DNA of 64,000 bases from Portulaca oleracea (lineage: Eukaryota > Streptophyta > Magnoliopsida > Caryophyllales > Portulacaceae). The DNA lies in the NCBI GenBank assembly GCA_029582165.1, contig CM055881.1:40954655-41018654 (forward strand). The letters are read 5' to 3'. The position numbers were made by a program, and so were the translations under genes. The notes under the pieces were generated by a model. That model did no database searches. It was not told where the DNA came from and saw only the letters and a program-made list of their open reading frames with translations. The number at the start of each line of letters is the position of its first letter. Within the stretch, counting starts at the first letter, position 1. Below are positions 1 to 12,300 of the stretch, piece by piece.

Positions 1-495
1 AATCGGGCTTAGTTTGGTTTGGATAAGTTATGATGTTTTTTTTCTGAGGAATTGTGTAAGGTTTGGATAAGTTTGAATATGTTTGAATTAAATTGGGTTG
101 AGATAATTGAACTAATTCAAAGAACAAGGCCTAAAAACCTAATACCCCAAACAAAATGGTAAGATCAAGTTAGTCTTAGTAAAGAACTTACCACTCTAAA
201 ATGTTACATGTAAGATTGCATGGCATGGCAATGCAATGGCATTGGTTTTGCTGATAATTAGCTCCTCTTTCTTACTTCACTAGAAAAAAGACCCAAGCTG
301 ACAAAACATAGAAGCATAACTGCCACTCTTCCCTTGCAAGAATTGTTCATGATCTTTCTCATAACCCAAAAACAAATGTGCCATTAGGCATAGAATAATA
401 GTTAAACTGCAACCAACTACATAAACCTAAACAATAATTACAAAACCCTACCACAATTAGGCAGCTTAATCCTGCAGATTAACATTCCTCATTCA
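1..495. other. Flank downstream of the LIN37-like gene
   Basis: No coding region is seen. The first 110 bases carry an AT-rich GTTTGGATAAGTT-type repeat, and a similar stretch lies at about 7300-7440. The remainder probably holds the 3' untranslated region of the minus-strand gene that ends at 496, but no polyadenylation site can be fixed from sequence alone. Confidence 0.5.
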
Positions 496-1521
496 TCATG
501 TTCCAGTACTTGTATCATTCCCACATTGTTCCATAACAGGGGGTAGAAGAAGAGCAAGTCTGCTCTTGTACCTTGCAATTCTTCGCAATCTTTCTTCCCT
601 CAATCGACCTCGAACCCTTTTCGCCCTCTTAATATGCAACTGCAACAGCTCTTTCGCGCTCATATTCTCGATCGATTTCTCATCCAATTCCATCTCTGTT
701 TCCTCATCATGATCCTCGCCGCCATTGTCATCATCCTTGGCATTCTTCTCCCCAGAAGAATCGAGCGCAGGCATGGCTGGGGATGGTTTTGGGAGAGACT
801 TGACATACGAACCATACTGCATCTGGGTCTCTTCTGGGTGTCCATTCTTCAGCCATGATCGACAAAGGGCGTAAATCGAAGCACCTTCTGATAGTCTCAC
901 CTTCCGATCTCGAACCGAGACGAGGAGATCGTCGCTTGAATCTTCATGCGAAGGAGCCAAGGACGGAGATGACGTCATCTTGGACTTTCCGGCGATGTGC
1001 GGCGGCGGAGGAGGGTGAGAATAGGGCGGAGGAGGCGGCGGAGGAGCTCGGAACGGAAAATTAGAGTGAGGAGGAGGAGGATGAGGGGAAGAATGATGAT
1101 GATACGCACCGGAGATTGGTCTCGCCGGCGCCGGGAGGGGATAGACGCCGGGATTCGCGACGGTGACGCGGTGGTCCGGAAACTGCGGCCGGTGATTCGG
1201 CGTCGGGAGCAATCCTCGCCCGGAGGAAGCGAGGGGGTATTGAGTTTGAGTTAGGGTTAGGGTTTGAGGTTGGGGTGGAATTAGGGTTTGAGTTTGAGCA
1301 GTCGCCGGGAAAATCAGCGGCTGAGTGGAAGAATGTTGGAGAGAAGGTTGAATCTGGTGGTAGTGGTGGATAAACTGCGGCCGGCGTACTTGCGGCGGCG
1401 CAGACGGCCGAGCGGGAGATGCGACTGCAGCCGTCGTAGCCGGGGGGTTGGAGGTGGTCGAGACGGTGTTTGTCGTCGCCGGCGGTGGATCTGCGGTGGA
1501 AGTTGTGGTGGTGGAAGCCAT
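496..1521 (-). CDS. Proline-rich LIN37-like protein (putative DREAM/MuvB subunit), single exon
   Basis: Uninterrupted 341-residue frame with a genuine ATG at 1521 and TGA at 496-498. Residues 1-180 are low-complexity, rich in Thr, Pro, Ser, His and Gln with several Pro runs. After that comes an ordered block with VRDRKVRLSEGASIYALCRS and then WLKNGHPEE, an acidic Asp/Glu patch, and a C-terminal basic helix (KRAKRVRGRLREERLRRIAR). An LCRSWL-type core next to a basic tail is what I associate with LIN37, a non-enzymatic subunit of the nuclear MuvB/DREAM repressor; this family call is inference from motif memory. The gene body is GC-rich compared with the AT-rich surroundings, as expected for a real coding exon. 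It lies tail-to-head with the SPL gene, about 1.4 kb downstream of it. If the LIN37 call is wrong, the fallback is a generic hydroxyproline-rich-like nuclear protein. Confidence 0.7.
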   Translation of the reverse strand: MASTTTTSTADPPPATTNTVSTTSNPPATTAAVASPARPSAPPQVRRPQFIHHYHQIQPSLQHSSTQPLIFPATAQTQTLIPPQPQTLTLTQTQYPLASSGRGLLPTPNHRPQFPDHRVTVANPGVYPLPAPARPISGAYHHHSSPHPPPPHSNFPFRAPPPPPPPYSHPPPPPHIAGKSKMTSSPSLAPSHEDSSDDLLVSVRDRKVRLSEGASIYALCRSWLKNGHPEETQMQYGSYVKSLPKPSPAMPALDSSGEKNAKDDDNGGEDHDEETEMELDEKSIENMSAKELLQLHIKRAKRVRGRLREERLRRIARYKSRLALLLPPVMEQCGNDTSTGT

Positions 1522-2933
1522 CGCCGCCGATTGACGAAGCTCTTGGAATGTTGGTTGGAGTTTGGGGTCGCTTGAATCTTGAAGAGCCGCCGGAGGAGGA
1601 ATCGTCCTGGCGGTGGCGCGGCGGTCGGTGAGGCGGCGGAGGAGGTGGGGCGGTGGCGCTATGGTGGCCGGCGCGGTGGCTAGGGTTACTGGATTAGTAG
1701 GCGGTGAGGCTGGGCGGGAAATGTGAAGAGAGAATCTAGTATCTGAGATTCAGAGCTTTGCGCTGAAAAGATTTAAGTAGAGAAATATTAAATGTTTCTT
1801 TTAAAAAAAAAAAAGTTTCGTTGAGCGGTTTCTTTCCTTCAAAAAGATATCAAATTTAATTACCTTTAAACTATCCAATTTGAAAGAATGATATTAAATT
1901 CTGATAAATAATTTATAAGATATGCATGACATTTATTATTTTAGAATGAAAAGGCATGATTTTAAGAAAATATGGTTTGTACATATATATAATTTTATAT
2001 TTTTTTAAAAATATATTAAAAGAAACAACTATCAAAGTATCACTACATGAAAGTATCATGAGATGGCCTAATTTTGCCCAAATGGACATGTATTATGGGA
2101 CGAGAATGTAGTAATAATTTATCAATGAATGACTTTTATAGTCCTCATATTTATAAAAAATCACCGTAAAGTTGTGCGTCTCGCAACAAATTTATTGTAA
2201 GAAAGATCTCACATAAGCCGATCTCATAATTTGGATTTGAAGAAATAAACCAAAGAATTGGCATAAACAACAACAGAGACAACATGACAGCAGAGTTCCA
2301 AAGCTTAAAGGAATGAAGAAAAAGCAGGAGAGAGAGTGTAACAACTGAGGGAAAGAAGATAACAGTTCCATCAATAGAGTTCTGCATTGCATATGCTCCG
2401 AGAACAAGCAAAAACTGATGCCATTCATTCTGTCATTACATTGCTCTTTACTCAATTTGCAGGGTAGAAAGAAAGTAAAGAATCAACATGATTATGGTAG
2501 TAAGCCATATACATATACATTCAACCAACAACAACCGATTCTAGGTCTGTGATGTAAGGATTCTGTTAGATTCGTCCTGAAAAATGTCGGTCCAAGCTGG
2601 ATTTTATAGCTCTCAGATATTCCTGCACAGCAAAGAGCAGCTCCGCGTAATTAGTATTCAGATTAAATGCTGAAAATCTTCTCTAATTATGGCATCTGGG
2701 TTTTTTTTCGATTGTTATTAGGGTAAAAACCCAAAATACAACCAACAATCCATAAAACTAACTAAAGAAACTGCTGGGTGTTATGCTTCTGCTCTTTTAT
2801 CCCTCAACCTTTCTTCAGAATGCTTAATTACAGCATTTGGGTTATGTAGCAAATTAATCATGTACCGAAATAAATGCATAAGATTCAAGATAATCAAGCA
2901 CTTCGACGTCATACCTTGTGTTGTTTTGGTCTC
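1522..2933. other. Interval between the SPL6-type gene and the LIN37-like gene
   Basis: About 1.4 kb. The first 200 bases (to about 1740) stay GC-rich and GGCGG-rich, and are probably the 5' leader and proximal promoter of the LIN37-like gene. From 1780 it becomes AT-rich. The part near 2400-2930 is probably the 3' untranslated region of the SPL gene. The two frames at 2151-2455 are hydrophobic and not convincing as genes. Confidence 0.5.
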
Positions 2934-5098
2934 TCAAGTCATTCTAAGACAGCAGAAACCTTCAACTGTTTCCTGCTTGACAGTGCCATTTTGTCTCTGA
3001 GTTTCAACCCGGTGCAGCTGAGATGACAAATGCAGTAAATCAATCGTATTCCCATCTTTGCATGCAAAATGATCCTCCGAATCCTGAAAAAGCCCTGTCC
3101 CAACTACTCCTCCACTGATTTCGCTCAAACTATACACCGGATTACTGCTTGGCGGTGCAATCAAAGGGCGAGCTGTAGGAATTCCTGCTGACAGAAGAGA
3201 GAGAGCACAACCCTCGACGGTTGATGCTGCATCGAAAAGGGACAAGTCGTGGTGCGTCCCGAGCGAGTTTTGGAAGAAAGAACGCGAGATGAGTTCACTC
3301 GGGTATTGAGCTATGGTGGTCTCGCTGAAAACAGGCCCGAGAGTTGTGTTTGTGTTGTCAATGAGATAAGGGGGCGCGAAAGACTTTGGATAGAGTAGTT
3401 CTTCTTCAGCCTTTATGTATCTGTTGCCCCATGCATTGGGTTGGTAAGTTTCGGCTTCAGAAGTGTTTATAGGTAGTATGTCTTGGCAAATGAAAGACGA
3501 CATTGTGAATGTACTACTCCCTGGAAACTTGCAGTCTATGGAGCCTGAACCTGCAAGGGTTTGTAATGTCACGAATGCAGTACAATCAAAGACGGAAAAG
3601 AGTCAAGGGTATCGTTTAGAATAGAACTAGGCTATCAGAAAGAGTTTCAAACCGCTAACAGTTAACAGTTGGTTGCCAAACAGGGTAGATCCAAAACGCT
3701 AATTTCGAAAAGCTATTTAGAGTAGCATTTTGGAATAACTTCTCACAAATAGGTATACGATATACCATCAAACAGCTAATCCAAACAACTAATTACCGGT
3801 GTATGAATATCGTGATCTCCCAACTCTACTTCCATTGAAGCCCAATTGAGGTTTGCGCCTTCTCTGATTGTGCCCTGCAAGCCGTTTGCGACAGCTGCGC
3901 TTACCATCATCAAACTCAGCCAGCAAATGGAACCTGGACAACATCAAGCTACTGTCAGTCCAACATCAGAATAATATGCATCATCAAACTCGGTCAGGAG
4001 ATGACAATGAAGAATAAGAATGCGACAAAATGATATATCATTGAAAGGGTGAACGAGAACCACGAAAAGAAATTGAAATGGATAGCCAAGAGACCCAAGG
4101 GTCATATGCATAATCATTCTAGACATAATCAAGGGTCAAATATATGCAGCCTAACCCTTAAAACATGAATGTAGAGAGGCTGCTTGCCTGTGGATCTTTG
4201 ATAAGTTTGGATCACTTGGAACCATAGTTACCGAGAACGCTACATATGCCTATGACCCGCGTTCTGGGAACAATGTTCCGAAGTCAAAACTATACTAAAC
4301 TTGGACTAACCGCCTGAGAAGCGTTCCTGGTAACTATGCTTGGTGCAAGTTACTTAGTGTTCATTCAAAGTACATGTAAACATATGTCCCTAAGTATAGA
4401 ATATGTGCAAACCCTAAATCCAATCAATATCAAAGCAAGGTTTTCATCCTGAGCTCTAATGCATGCTAGAAATCATATCAAAAGCTAGGAAAAACATAAA
4501 GAAAAACCAACCTGCTGCACTGCTGACAAAACCTCTGCTCAATACCATTAACAATAACTTTGGAAGTCTTAGAATGAGCATCACAAACTCTATGCCTTTT
4601 ATGATAGTCTTTTGCATTGCTAAGATCTTTGTTGCACCCATAAACTTGACAATATGCTTTCTGAGAGCTCAAACTTGACAACCGAACTCTCTTCACCACC
4701 GGGGTTGAAGACTCAGCTGAAGACAAACCTCGAGCTGTCTTAGACGGGTTAGAATTCCGGTTATTATCCCCAAATCCACCCAATTTCAAGTCTATAAGTG
4801 ACGATTCGCGACTATTCGAATCCACCACTGAACTTGAGAGCTTTGAACTTGAATCCTCCTCATCCTCCCCTGAAATTGCATTAGAAGTAACCATGCCAGC
4901 ACTCACAATGTCTCCAACATAACCACTACTATCAAAGGGGTGTTGCTTCTTCATGTTTTCTGCAAAACTTAGTTCAGGAAAACCTGAAGTTTCCATGGAT
5001 TGCTGAGTTGTTGTGACCAATACACTGTTATCATGACTGAAAGAGGGCTCATTTGATACATAACACTTATCCAGAGAATCAAAGCACCAAGACTCCAT
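2934..5098 (-). CDS. SPL6: SBP-box (SQUAMOSA promoter-binding-like) transcription factor, SPL6 clade, 3 exons
   Basis: Coding exons 5098-4512, 3933-3797 and 3550-2934 join in frame (1341 nt) to give about 446 residues. The junctions have GT donors and AG acceptors. The SBP DNA-binding domain begins in exon 1 ([20 protein letters not shown], then FCQQCSR) and is completed in exon 2 ([29 protein letters not shown]). Both zinc-binding Cys/His sets and the bipartite nuclear localisation signal are present. The intron inside the SBP domain after CQQCSR is at the family's usual site. Exon 3 contains ALSLLSAG, encoded by the miR156 target, and ends with a [13 protein letters not shown] stretch that resembles Arabidopsis SPL6. 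I chose the ATG at 5098 because the open frame upstream begins with TTG and family members start MDSW/MESW. The protein is a nuclear GTAC-box-binding regulator, expected to act in phase change or defence. Confidence 0.93.
3189..3208 (-). promoter_or_regulatory. miR156 target site in SPL exon 3
   Basis: The plus strand reads TGACAGAAGAGAGAGAGCAC. This is the miR156 sequence with a single difference at miRNA position 14, so the minus-strand mRNA carries the canonical site GTGCTCTCTCTCTTCTGTCA. It lies in frame and encodes ALSLLSA. The pairing around miRNA positions 10-11, where cleavage occurs, is intact. miR156 cleaves or represses SPL transcripts in juvenile tissue. Confidence 0.95.
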
Positions 5099-5396
5099 AT
5101 AACAGTATGAAGAAAACCCACCAAAATCTAAGTAACCCAAGTCCCAAAATCAACAAGGAAAGCCTCAAAGAATGCTAAGTTTGGCAACCCAACAAACACC
5201 CATTGATGAACTTCTCAAAGCACCAAGGCTCCATATAACAGTATGAAATTAGCCAATCACCACCATATGAAGAAAACCCACCAAAATCTAAGTAACCCAA
5301 GTCTCAAAATCAACAAGCAAAGCCTCAAAGAAAGCTAAACTTGACAACCCAGAAGACACCCAGAATTCCTCAAATACCCATTGATGAACTTGTCTT
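5079..5396. repeat. Tandem duplication covering the SPL start region and its leader
   Basis: A block beginning CAAAGCACCAAG.CTCCATAT at about 5080 recurs at about 5216. It is followed in both copies by AACAGTATGA, CCACCAAAATCTAAGTAACC and CCCATTGATGAACTT. The second copy has a short insert (ATTAGCCAATCACC). The downstream copy contains the main SPL start codon. The upstream copy lies in the 5' leader or a leader intron and brings its own ATG. Confidence 0.85.
5175..5234 (-). promoter_or_regulatory. Upstream ORF made by the duplicated SPL start region
   Basis: Reading the minus strand from the second copy of the start-codon block gives ATG, then MEPWCFEKFINGCLLGCQT and a TAG stop at 5177-5175 (19 codons). 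The main protein begins MESWCF, so this uORF is a diverged duplicate of the true start. Whether it sits in the mature leader is unknown. A plausible donor (TTTAG/GTGATT, near 5630 on the minus strand) would allow a leader intron that removes it. Confidence 0.5.
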
Positions 5397-6130
5397 CATC
5401 ATCAACAATCAAACCCCAGAATTCCTCAAATTTTGGGGGTGAAAACTAACACCAAATCAAAATTCCACCGCAACCCATTAAAGAAAATCCAAAACCCACA
5501 AAAACCCATGTTGCTAAAATTCAGTCAACACCAGCAACCAGGTCCCTTCATTCCAAACAAACACTTGAAAAAACCCAGATACTATGCACACAATGAAGCT
5601 CAAAACTAACTTAAAAACAGATTAAATCACCTAAATAACAGAGATTGCAGCTTTCCAGAAGTAGAGGGACAAAGAGGGATGGAGAAATTACCAGCAAATT
5701 TGAAACAATGGTGAAGGAAACACAGAAAAGGGTGGCATTATAACAGGGATGGATGAAGAAATTGAAGATGGTGATTTTTATGCCATTTTTTTAATGTGTT
5801 TGTGAAGTTTTAAAGGATGAGCTTTGATCGCTTTCCTTGTAGGCTTTGTCTTTTTGTGCGAGATAGGAAGAATTTGGTAAGGGAAGAAGTTTTTGCTGAG
5901 CATAAATGGAAGTTGGAATTCCATACTCTCTGGATTTATAGTATTTATTTATCCTTGTAGGCTGTAGCCCACATTTTTGGAAAAATTTTTTCAAAGATAA
6001 AATCTTTATTCATATATATTGAAAAAAAACAAAATAATATACATAAATATATATTATATGTAGGGTGATTAAAGGTGACAACAAATAGTTTGATAAAGCT
6101 GATAAAAGATTGATAGTGTAGATAGATTTA

Positions 6131-6447
6131 AGCCTTATTTGACAACTAGTTGGCAGCTAGTAGTTAGTAGCTATTAGCTGTTAGTTTGTAGTTGTTAGCT
6201 GATAGTTGTTTGAATTAACTGTTTGACTTTAGCTGTTTGGATTAGCTGATTATAAGAAAAGTGTTTGGTGAAATAGTTTTTTGTGAAAAGTTAACTCAAA
6301 AAGATCCATCAAATAGTTTTTTGAAAACTAACTTATTGAGTCCAAAAAGTTAAAATAAAAAGTTACTTACCAAACACCTCAAGTAGCTTTTTAACATTGG
6401 TCAAAAAGCTAAAAGCTACCCAAAAAACTGGATATCCAAACACACCC
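6131..6447 (+). mobile_element. MITE, PIF/Harbinger-like, with TTA target duplication
   Basis: The element starts AGCCTTATTTGACAAC, ends CCAAACACACCC, and is flanked by TTA on both sides. The interior is rich in TAGCTGTTAG-type runs and ACCAAACAC. A related copy in inverse orientation lies at about 15717-15990, sharing GAGTTAACTTTTCACAAAAA and GTTTGGTAAGTA blocks. Confidence 0.6.
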
Positions 6448-8486
6448 TTAACCTTACCACATAAAAGATCAGACCCTCAATTTGTTTATAAGGAAAAGAT
6501 AAATTATGATAGATTAAATTTCTATAACACGAAACCTAATTTATGGGAAATTTATTGCGGAATAATGACAAGTTATTTTTTACTTTATTACCGGCACAAT
6601 GCGTAGGTATTCACTAGTATTTAAATCTTATTCTTTTCTGCGGTCTGTAAGATGCGGAAATGGTGCATTATGCTGAAATTTATGGAAAATACGGTAATGT
6701 GTGAAATGATATGGTAAAATTTATGAAAAATGTGGTTGATGTAGTATGTCAGGAGAGCGAATATAAAAAATATATGAGAATAGTGAGGAAAAAGAAATTG
6801 AGGATGATATATTAATAATAATTATAGTAAAATACGATCAAGTATGAAAAAAATGTTAAATTTTGCAATAACAAGACAAAAGAAAGGCGGAGCCATGACT
6901 TGCCTCGTCAATTAGTCACATAAAATCTTACTATTTCATTGTTGAAAAATGGAGGCATAAAAACAAAGCCAAAAAAGAAAAAATAATTGAAAATGATGTT
7001 TTTGTCATGCAATTTGATTAATTCACGCAAATTAAAGCTAAGTGGCCTGTGACATCACTTTTCAAAATATTGTGTTGGCGCCTATATAGGCAGGTCCCCT
7101 ACTACTCCTACATTTTTTATAAAAAAATATTTTACTTTTTTGACAATATGAAAATTATAAAATTATTTTAATTGATAAAATTAATTATGAGGATTAGAAA
7201 TATAAATGTAAAATTGATAAAATTTATATTAAAAATATAAAGTAATAAATAATAGGAACTAGAAAAAGAAATTAAATGGACAAATAAATAAGATCATGTT
7301 CTTTGGATGAGTTATTTTCATGTTAGGATAAACTATGATGTTTTTTTGGAGAATTGTGTTTTTAGAGTTGATAATTTTTTTAGAAAATTGTGTAGGTTGG
7401 AATAAATTAAAATAAATTAGAAAAGTTAAAACCAATCTAATAAAAGATCGGTATCTTATTCACCTTGCTACCTATTCCTGTTTCCCCATCACATTCACAA
7501 TTTCACATCCAACAATTTGTTGGACCATTTTTCAACATATGTCAATCCTATTTCCACGTAGTTTGCTTCTACAAACAAGTAATCTTCTATAATTATATCC
7601 ATTGTTATAAAAACTTTTACTAATTCTACTTTTTTATTTGGTAGCGTAGACAAAATACAAATTTTTATTAATTTTATTTGATTTGTTATTACTTACGTCA
7701 ATGATAGTTATTTGATATATTCAATTTATTTATGTCTGTATGTTTTGTGACGATGTGATTTAATTTTGAATAAAAAAGATTACCCAAAATATAAACATGA
7801 AATTGTAATTTTAACGAATCTTGCTAAAAAATTTTAAAAATGTACCTAGCATTTTGTTTTCCTTTCTGCTCTTAATTTTACAATAGTACAATGTAATGAA
7901 GAGATTCAAATATATATTGTACAATTAGATATGTATTGGCCTTGTTTGGTAAATAGGCTATTGAATGTCTTATTAAGAAAAATTGCTTATTGAAAGTTTG
8001 ACCAAATCAAATAAGTTAAATAGATGTTTGATAAATAATCTATTCACTTGACCAATTGGACCCAATAAGTTGAAACGAGCAGTCTGTTAGATTGATTGTT
8101 TGTAGAAATTATTATTTAACACAAACTTTATCAAAAATTGGTGTTTGATAAACAACTTAACTAAGTTATGAAAATTATGATAAAGAAAAATTCTATGATT
8201 GCATATTTACATTCATTTTTTGATAAGAACCATTTAACCATCAATTTCAAACTTTTTGTTCTTTTTAATAATAAAAAAACATTCAAAGCTAGATATCAAT
8301 ATCACAAATTAAACTGCCACATGCAAATAGAGAAATGAAGATGGCAAAAGGATCACGACTTACTTAACCCCTTAAGGTTGCGTTTGGGCTTGACCTTCTA
8401 GAGTGTGAGATTAATGGCAGTGAAAGAAAACATTGTTACCAAATATAGACAACTCATAAAGTTATAACTATTCCTACCGTTCTTTT

Positions 8487-8707
8487 TTATCTGTCATTTA
8501 TGGTTTTAAGTGCCAATTTCTAATCAATAATTTCTAATATAAAACTTTTATAGAAAAATATAATATTATACTTTTTTAATAGTATTTTTTATTGTGAATC
8601 TAATGATATCAATTTTGTATGATGAATCATTATACAAATTAAGATATTAACGGTCAAAGTTTTTGCCACAATTTCCTAGGCGACAAATAAAATAAAACGG
8701 AGGTAGT
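8487..8707. mobile_element. Decayed Stowaway-like MITE
   Basis: The left end ACCGTTCTTTTTTATCTGTC and the right end GACAAATAAAATAAAACGGAG are imperfect inverted repeats of the Stowaway type. Spacing and AT-rich interior fit a non-autonomous element, but the ends are degraded and the TA duplication is not clean. Confidence 0.4.
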
Positions 8708-8920
8708 ACTACTCATAACTAGCACGTTTGTGTCATGTGATCAAATTCAAGTTATGAAGAAATTGTGTACAATCTTTAACATAGATTTTGTTCACACCTT
8801 GTGCTTTTCATTCTTGAAGTTTAATATTCTTTTTAGGTTTTTAGATATTTCTTTCGTTCCATATTAATTGTCATTGAATTGATTGTCAGGACAGTTTTAT
8901 TGTCACTTTTTAATTGATAA

Positions 8921-9084
8921 TTTCTTATATGATATTTTATTAACAGTTGTAACATTATACTTTTAGGATAATATTTTTCGTTACAAATCTAATCATAGTA
9001 ATTTTCTTATATGATATTTTATTAACAGTTATAACATTATACTTTTAGGATAGTATTTTTCATTACAAATCTAACTATAGTAAT
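8921..9084. repeat. Two-copy tandem duplication, 82 bp unit
   Basis: The unit starting TTTCTTATATGATATTTTAT at 8921 is repeated at 9003 with a few substitutions (for example GTTGTAACATT against GTTATAACATT). It lies just inside a decayed Stowaway-type sequence beginning near 8850 (CGTTCCATATTAATTGTCA). Confidence 0.8.
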
Positions 9085-9262
9085 TTAACATAACAAATCA
9101 TTGCATATATTGAGAAAAAAATTATGGCGAAAACTTTTTGGTTATAGTGTTGTGTTGTGTTGATCATATGAGACTTATGCGTACCTAAGGTTATTTATGA
9201 TCGTATGAGATTTATGCGTACCTAGGATTTATGTCATAGGTGGAGAAAATCAAGGTTTTTAA

Positions 9263-9362
9263 ATTTATTTAAATAGTTTTATTATTGACTACCTCATATC
9301 TCTTTATATGACATTTATTTAAATAGTTTTATTATTGACTACCTCATATCTCTTTATATGAC
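9263..9362. repeat. Exact tandem duplication, 2 x 50 bp
   Basis: The unit ATTTATTTAAATAGTTTTAT followed by TATTGACTACCTCATATC and TCTTTATATGAC occurs at 9263-9312 and again, without any difference, at 9313-9362. Identity of the copies implies a recent event or an assembly artefact. Confidence 0.9.
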
Positions 9363-12300
9363 ATTAATTTCCCTATAAACAACTGAAAGAAAATATTGGA
9401 GGGAGCAAAAAATGATGCTAAAAATAGCTCTTATTTGAGATTTTCAAATCAATTGTTTCAATAAATTCTTTTTCAATTTTCATCAAAGTTAACTGTCACA
9501 ACTGAAATAAGTATATAAATATTCTTAAATGACTTTGGGCCATATATCATTCTACAAGCTTTAAAATCCAATGGGCCAAACCTGTTCTCAGACTTCACAT
9601 GGGTTTGGGCCCACTCTTCTTCTCTAATTCATCACTTTCATGCCTCAATTTCAGAAGTGTAGCACCAACTTCATTAATTTTTCTTTCATTCAAATATTCT
9701 TGTATTTCCATTTTATCTGTCACTTTATTTATTCGTGATTCAAATTTTAAATACTTTTATTATTAATTTTTTAATATATAATATTTTATTGTACAAAAAA
9801 ATAATATTATTATATTCGTAACAAAAAAATATAAAAGTAATTAACATCTCATGTAATAGTATCTAGTCCTTTACAATATGCAACTCAAATTCTCTTAAAT
9901 CTTTCCTACTTCTTTTCTCCTAAATTGTGCTAAAAATTTTTTACAACATTTTGAGTTCATTTTTAGAACTCTTGCTTTGTGACAAGGATGGATATTTATG
10001 ACATGCAATATTTGAAGAATTTGTTGACCCCATAATTTTGGACTATAGCAAGAAGTTGGTCACAACTTGTCAGGAGTTTTGATTAATATGAAAGTTGATA
10101 GACATGACAAAGGAAAGACCATGGAGATCTACTTGTATTGAAGTGGTAAAGATACACAATATCACAAGGATTTCTAGGGCCAAATTGAATTGACAATCTA
10201 AATGCTTAAATCATGTAGCACAACTATTTCTGTATGTACATTTCTCAACACTAGATTTTCATGTCATTTATTTCCGACCATGTGTGTAATGTAATCATAG
10301 TCCACTAAAAGTGCATAATATTTGCCTCTTATTTTATTTTTCACCTTGGGTTTTTCGTTGGAAATATTTTAGTCTACTAAATACTACGATGATTCCCTCT
10401 TATTATTATATGTTCACTTTTATTATTATCATTATTCGTTGCAAATATTTTAGAGCACGTACTTCACATGCATGTTATATATATTACTCTCCCTATGAAT
10501 GAAAGGAATTAGAAACCCTCAAATATGAGGTGAATAGAATTTATCATTTCCTTCCACTTTTTTAAAAAGAAATTTCTTTTAATTCACATCCATCACTTCC
10601 ATCAGCCCACACCAACCCACCAACACCATTTTTTCGGGGCAAATCCACATCCACTGACCCACCAACGACTGTGGCCCACCGTAGCCCATCACCGCCACAA
10701 CCTATCAACAGTCAACACTATCACTCTCCATCACCGCTGGCAACTAAAGGTATTTCACTTTTCTCTCCAAACGGACTTTAAAAACATTTCTTTTTATTAT
10801 CTTCATATATAATGCAAAAGAGATCACATAGCAATACATAAACTTAAACTATCAAAGAGGTGAAAATGAAGTTGACAACCACCCATATCTTTTAAGATCC
10901 TCATCAATGTTCAATTCCTGGTAGAAGTAAAAGAATTTCCATGAGTACAATATTGAGGATTGATGTTGTATTTGTCATGAACAGTTTATTACTCACCCTT
11001 AACTTCTGACTTATAAAACTTGATGCGGCATGCAAATTTACCTTCACAACTCAAGCATGGTTATTGCTGGCTTGGCAATCCTAGTAGATGGACTAACTTG
11101 ACCTAATTTTTTTAACAATGACTTAAAGTACAACTAGGATGGATTGATTATTAGGCAATCTCAAGTTTATGTATATAACTTGGTAGATCTAATATGTAGG
11201 ATTCTTTTTTTTTCCCCTTTTCTTTTGTGTGTTTTTCAAAACTATCTTATTTTTATTATTTATTGATTCATAATTTCATATGTAGATAGATTGATATGGA
11301 TAGACCCACTTGGGACCACTTACTAAAGACCATTCAAAAGGGTGCACTTAATGATTGGACATGACTGATTAAATTGTGACATGTGTGTATATTATATGAG
11401 ATACAATTTCATCTAATAGCTAATGTGTGGAAGTGAATGAATTGGTATTGTTGGGCCCTAGTAGCTAGAAATTATGGTGATATGATTACTCAACTAACCC
11501 TTCTAGTAATCAAAATCAACCATTCAAATTTCACATGCTTGTGGACCTATTTTCCCCCTTCACCTTATAGTAATATAATAGTTCAAATTGGTAGATTTCA
11601 ACCCAAAATCCACATATCAAAGTTTTTTTTTTCTTCTTTCTTTTTTTTTCGGGGAGATCCTACACACCAAAACATATAAGACAGGTATCGGGTGGAATAT
11701 CACGGTCTTCTTAAATTATAATGTGATTGTTTCAATTTTAAAAATACAAAAATCAACATAATATTAACAAAAATATGTGTGTATATAAAAACTTGAAATA
11801 GACCAGGCATTCAAATCCACGTAGTAAATAGTACAATAGTTTTTTTTCGATTATTTGAAACCCAATAAAGCAAAAGAATTTCACAACATTGTTGCATACA
11901 ACTACATAGGACATCAGTAGAACGATAAAAAAGACATCTAAAAGATCAAAACTGGCCAAATGATACATTAGCTAAATAGCCAGGGAAATAAACCATAAGT
12001 ATTTAACACTTAAAAAAATCATCTTATTAAAACAAGCTGGCTAGACCCAGGCCCAGATTGTCCCATCCTTCACTAACCTTTTATTTGAAATGGGCTTAAC
12101 ATGCATGACCCGATGGGCCTGGTCTGTTATTAACCTGATCGACAAACCTTATCTAAAGTGGGCTCACCCGATTGGCCCAGCCCATTTCTCACCGGTGATT
12201 TGTAGGTTCGTGGGCTTCCAACTATAGAAATCCACCTCATGGTTTGTTTTTTCTTGATTCAATAAACCATTATATTTCTGTGCAGGAAAGAAGGTAAAAT

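Noticed and set aside
634..1575. Plus-strand and alternate-frame ORFs over the proline-rich gene
   Set aside because: They are shadows of the 341-residue minus-strand frame in a GC-rich exon.
5099..5140. N-terminal extension of SPL exon 1 (GYLDFGGFSSYCY)
   Set aside because: The extended frame begins with TTG, not ATG. The family's start matches MESW at 5098.
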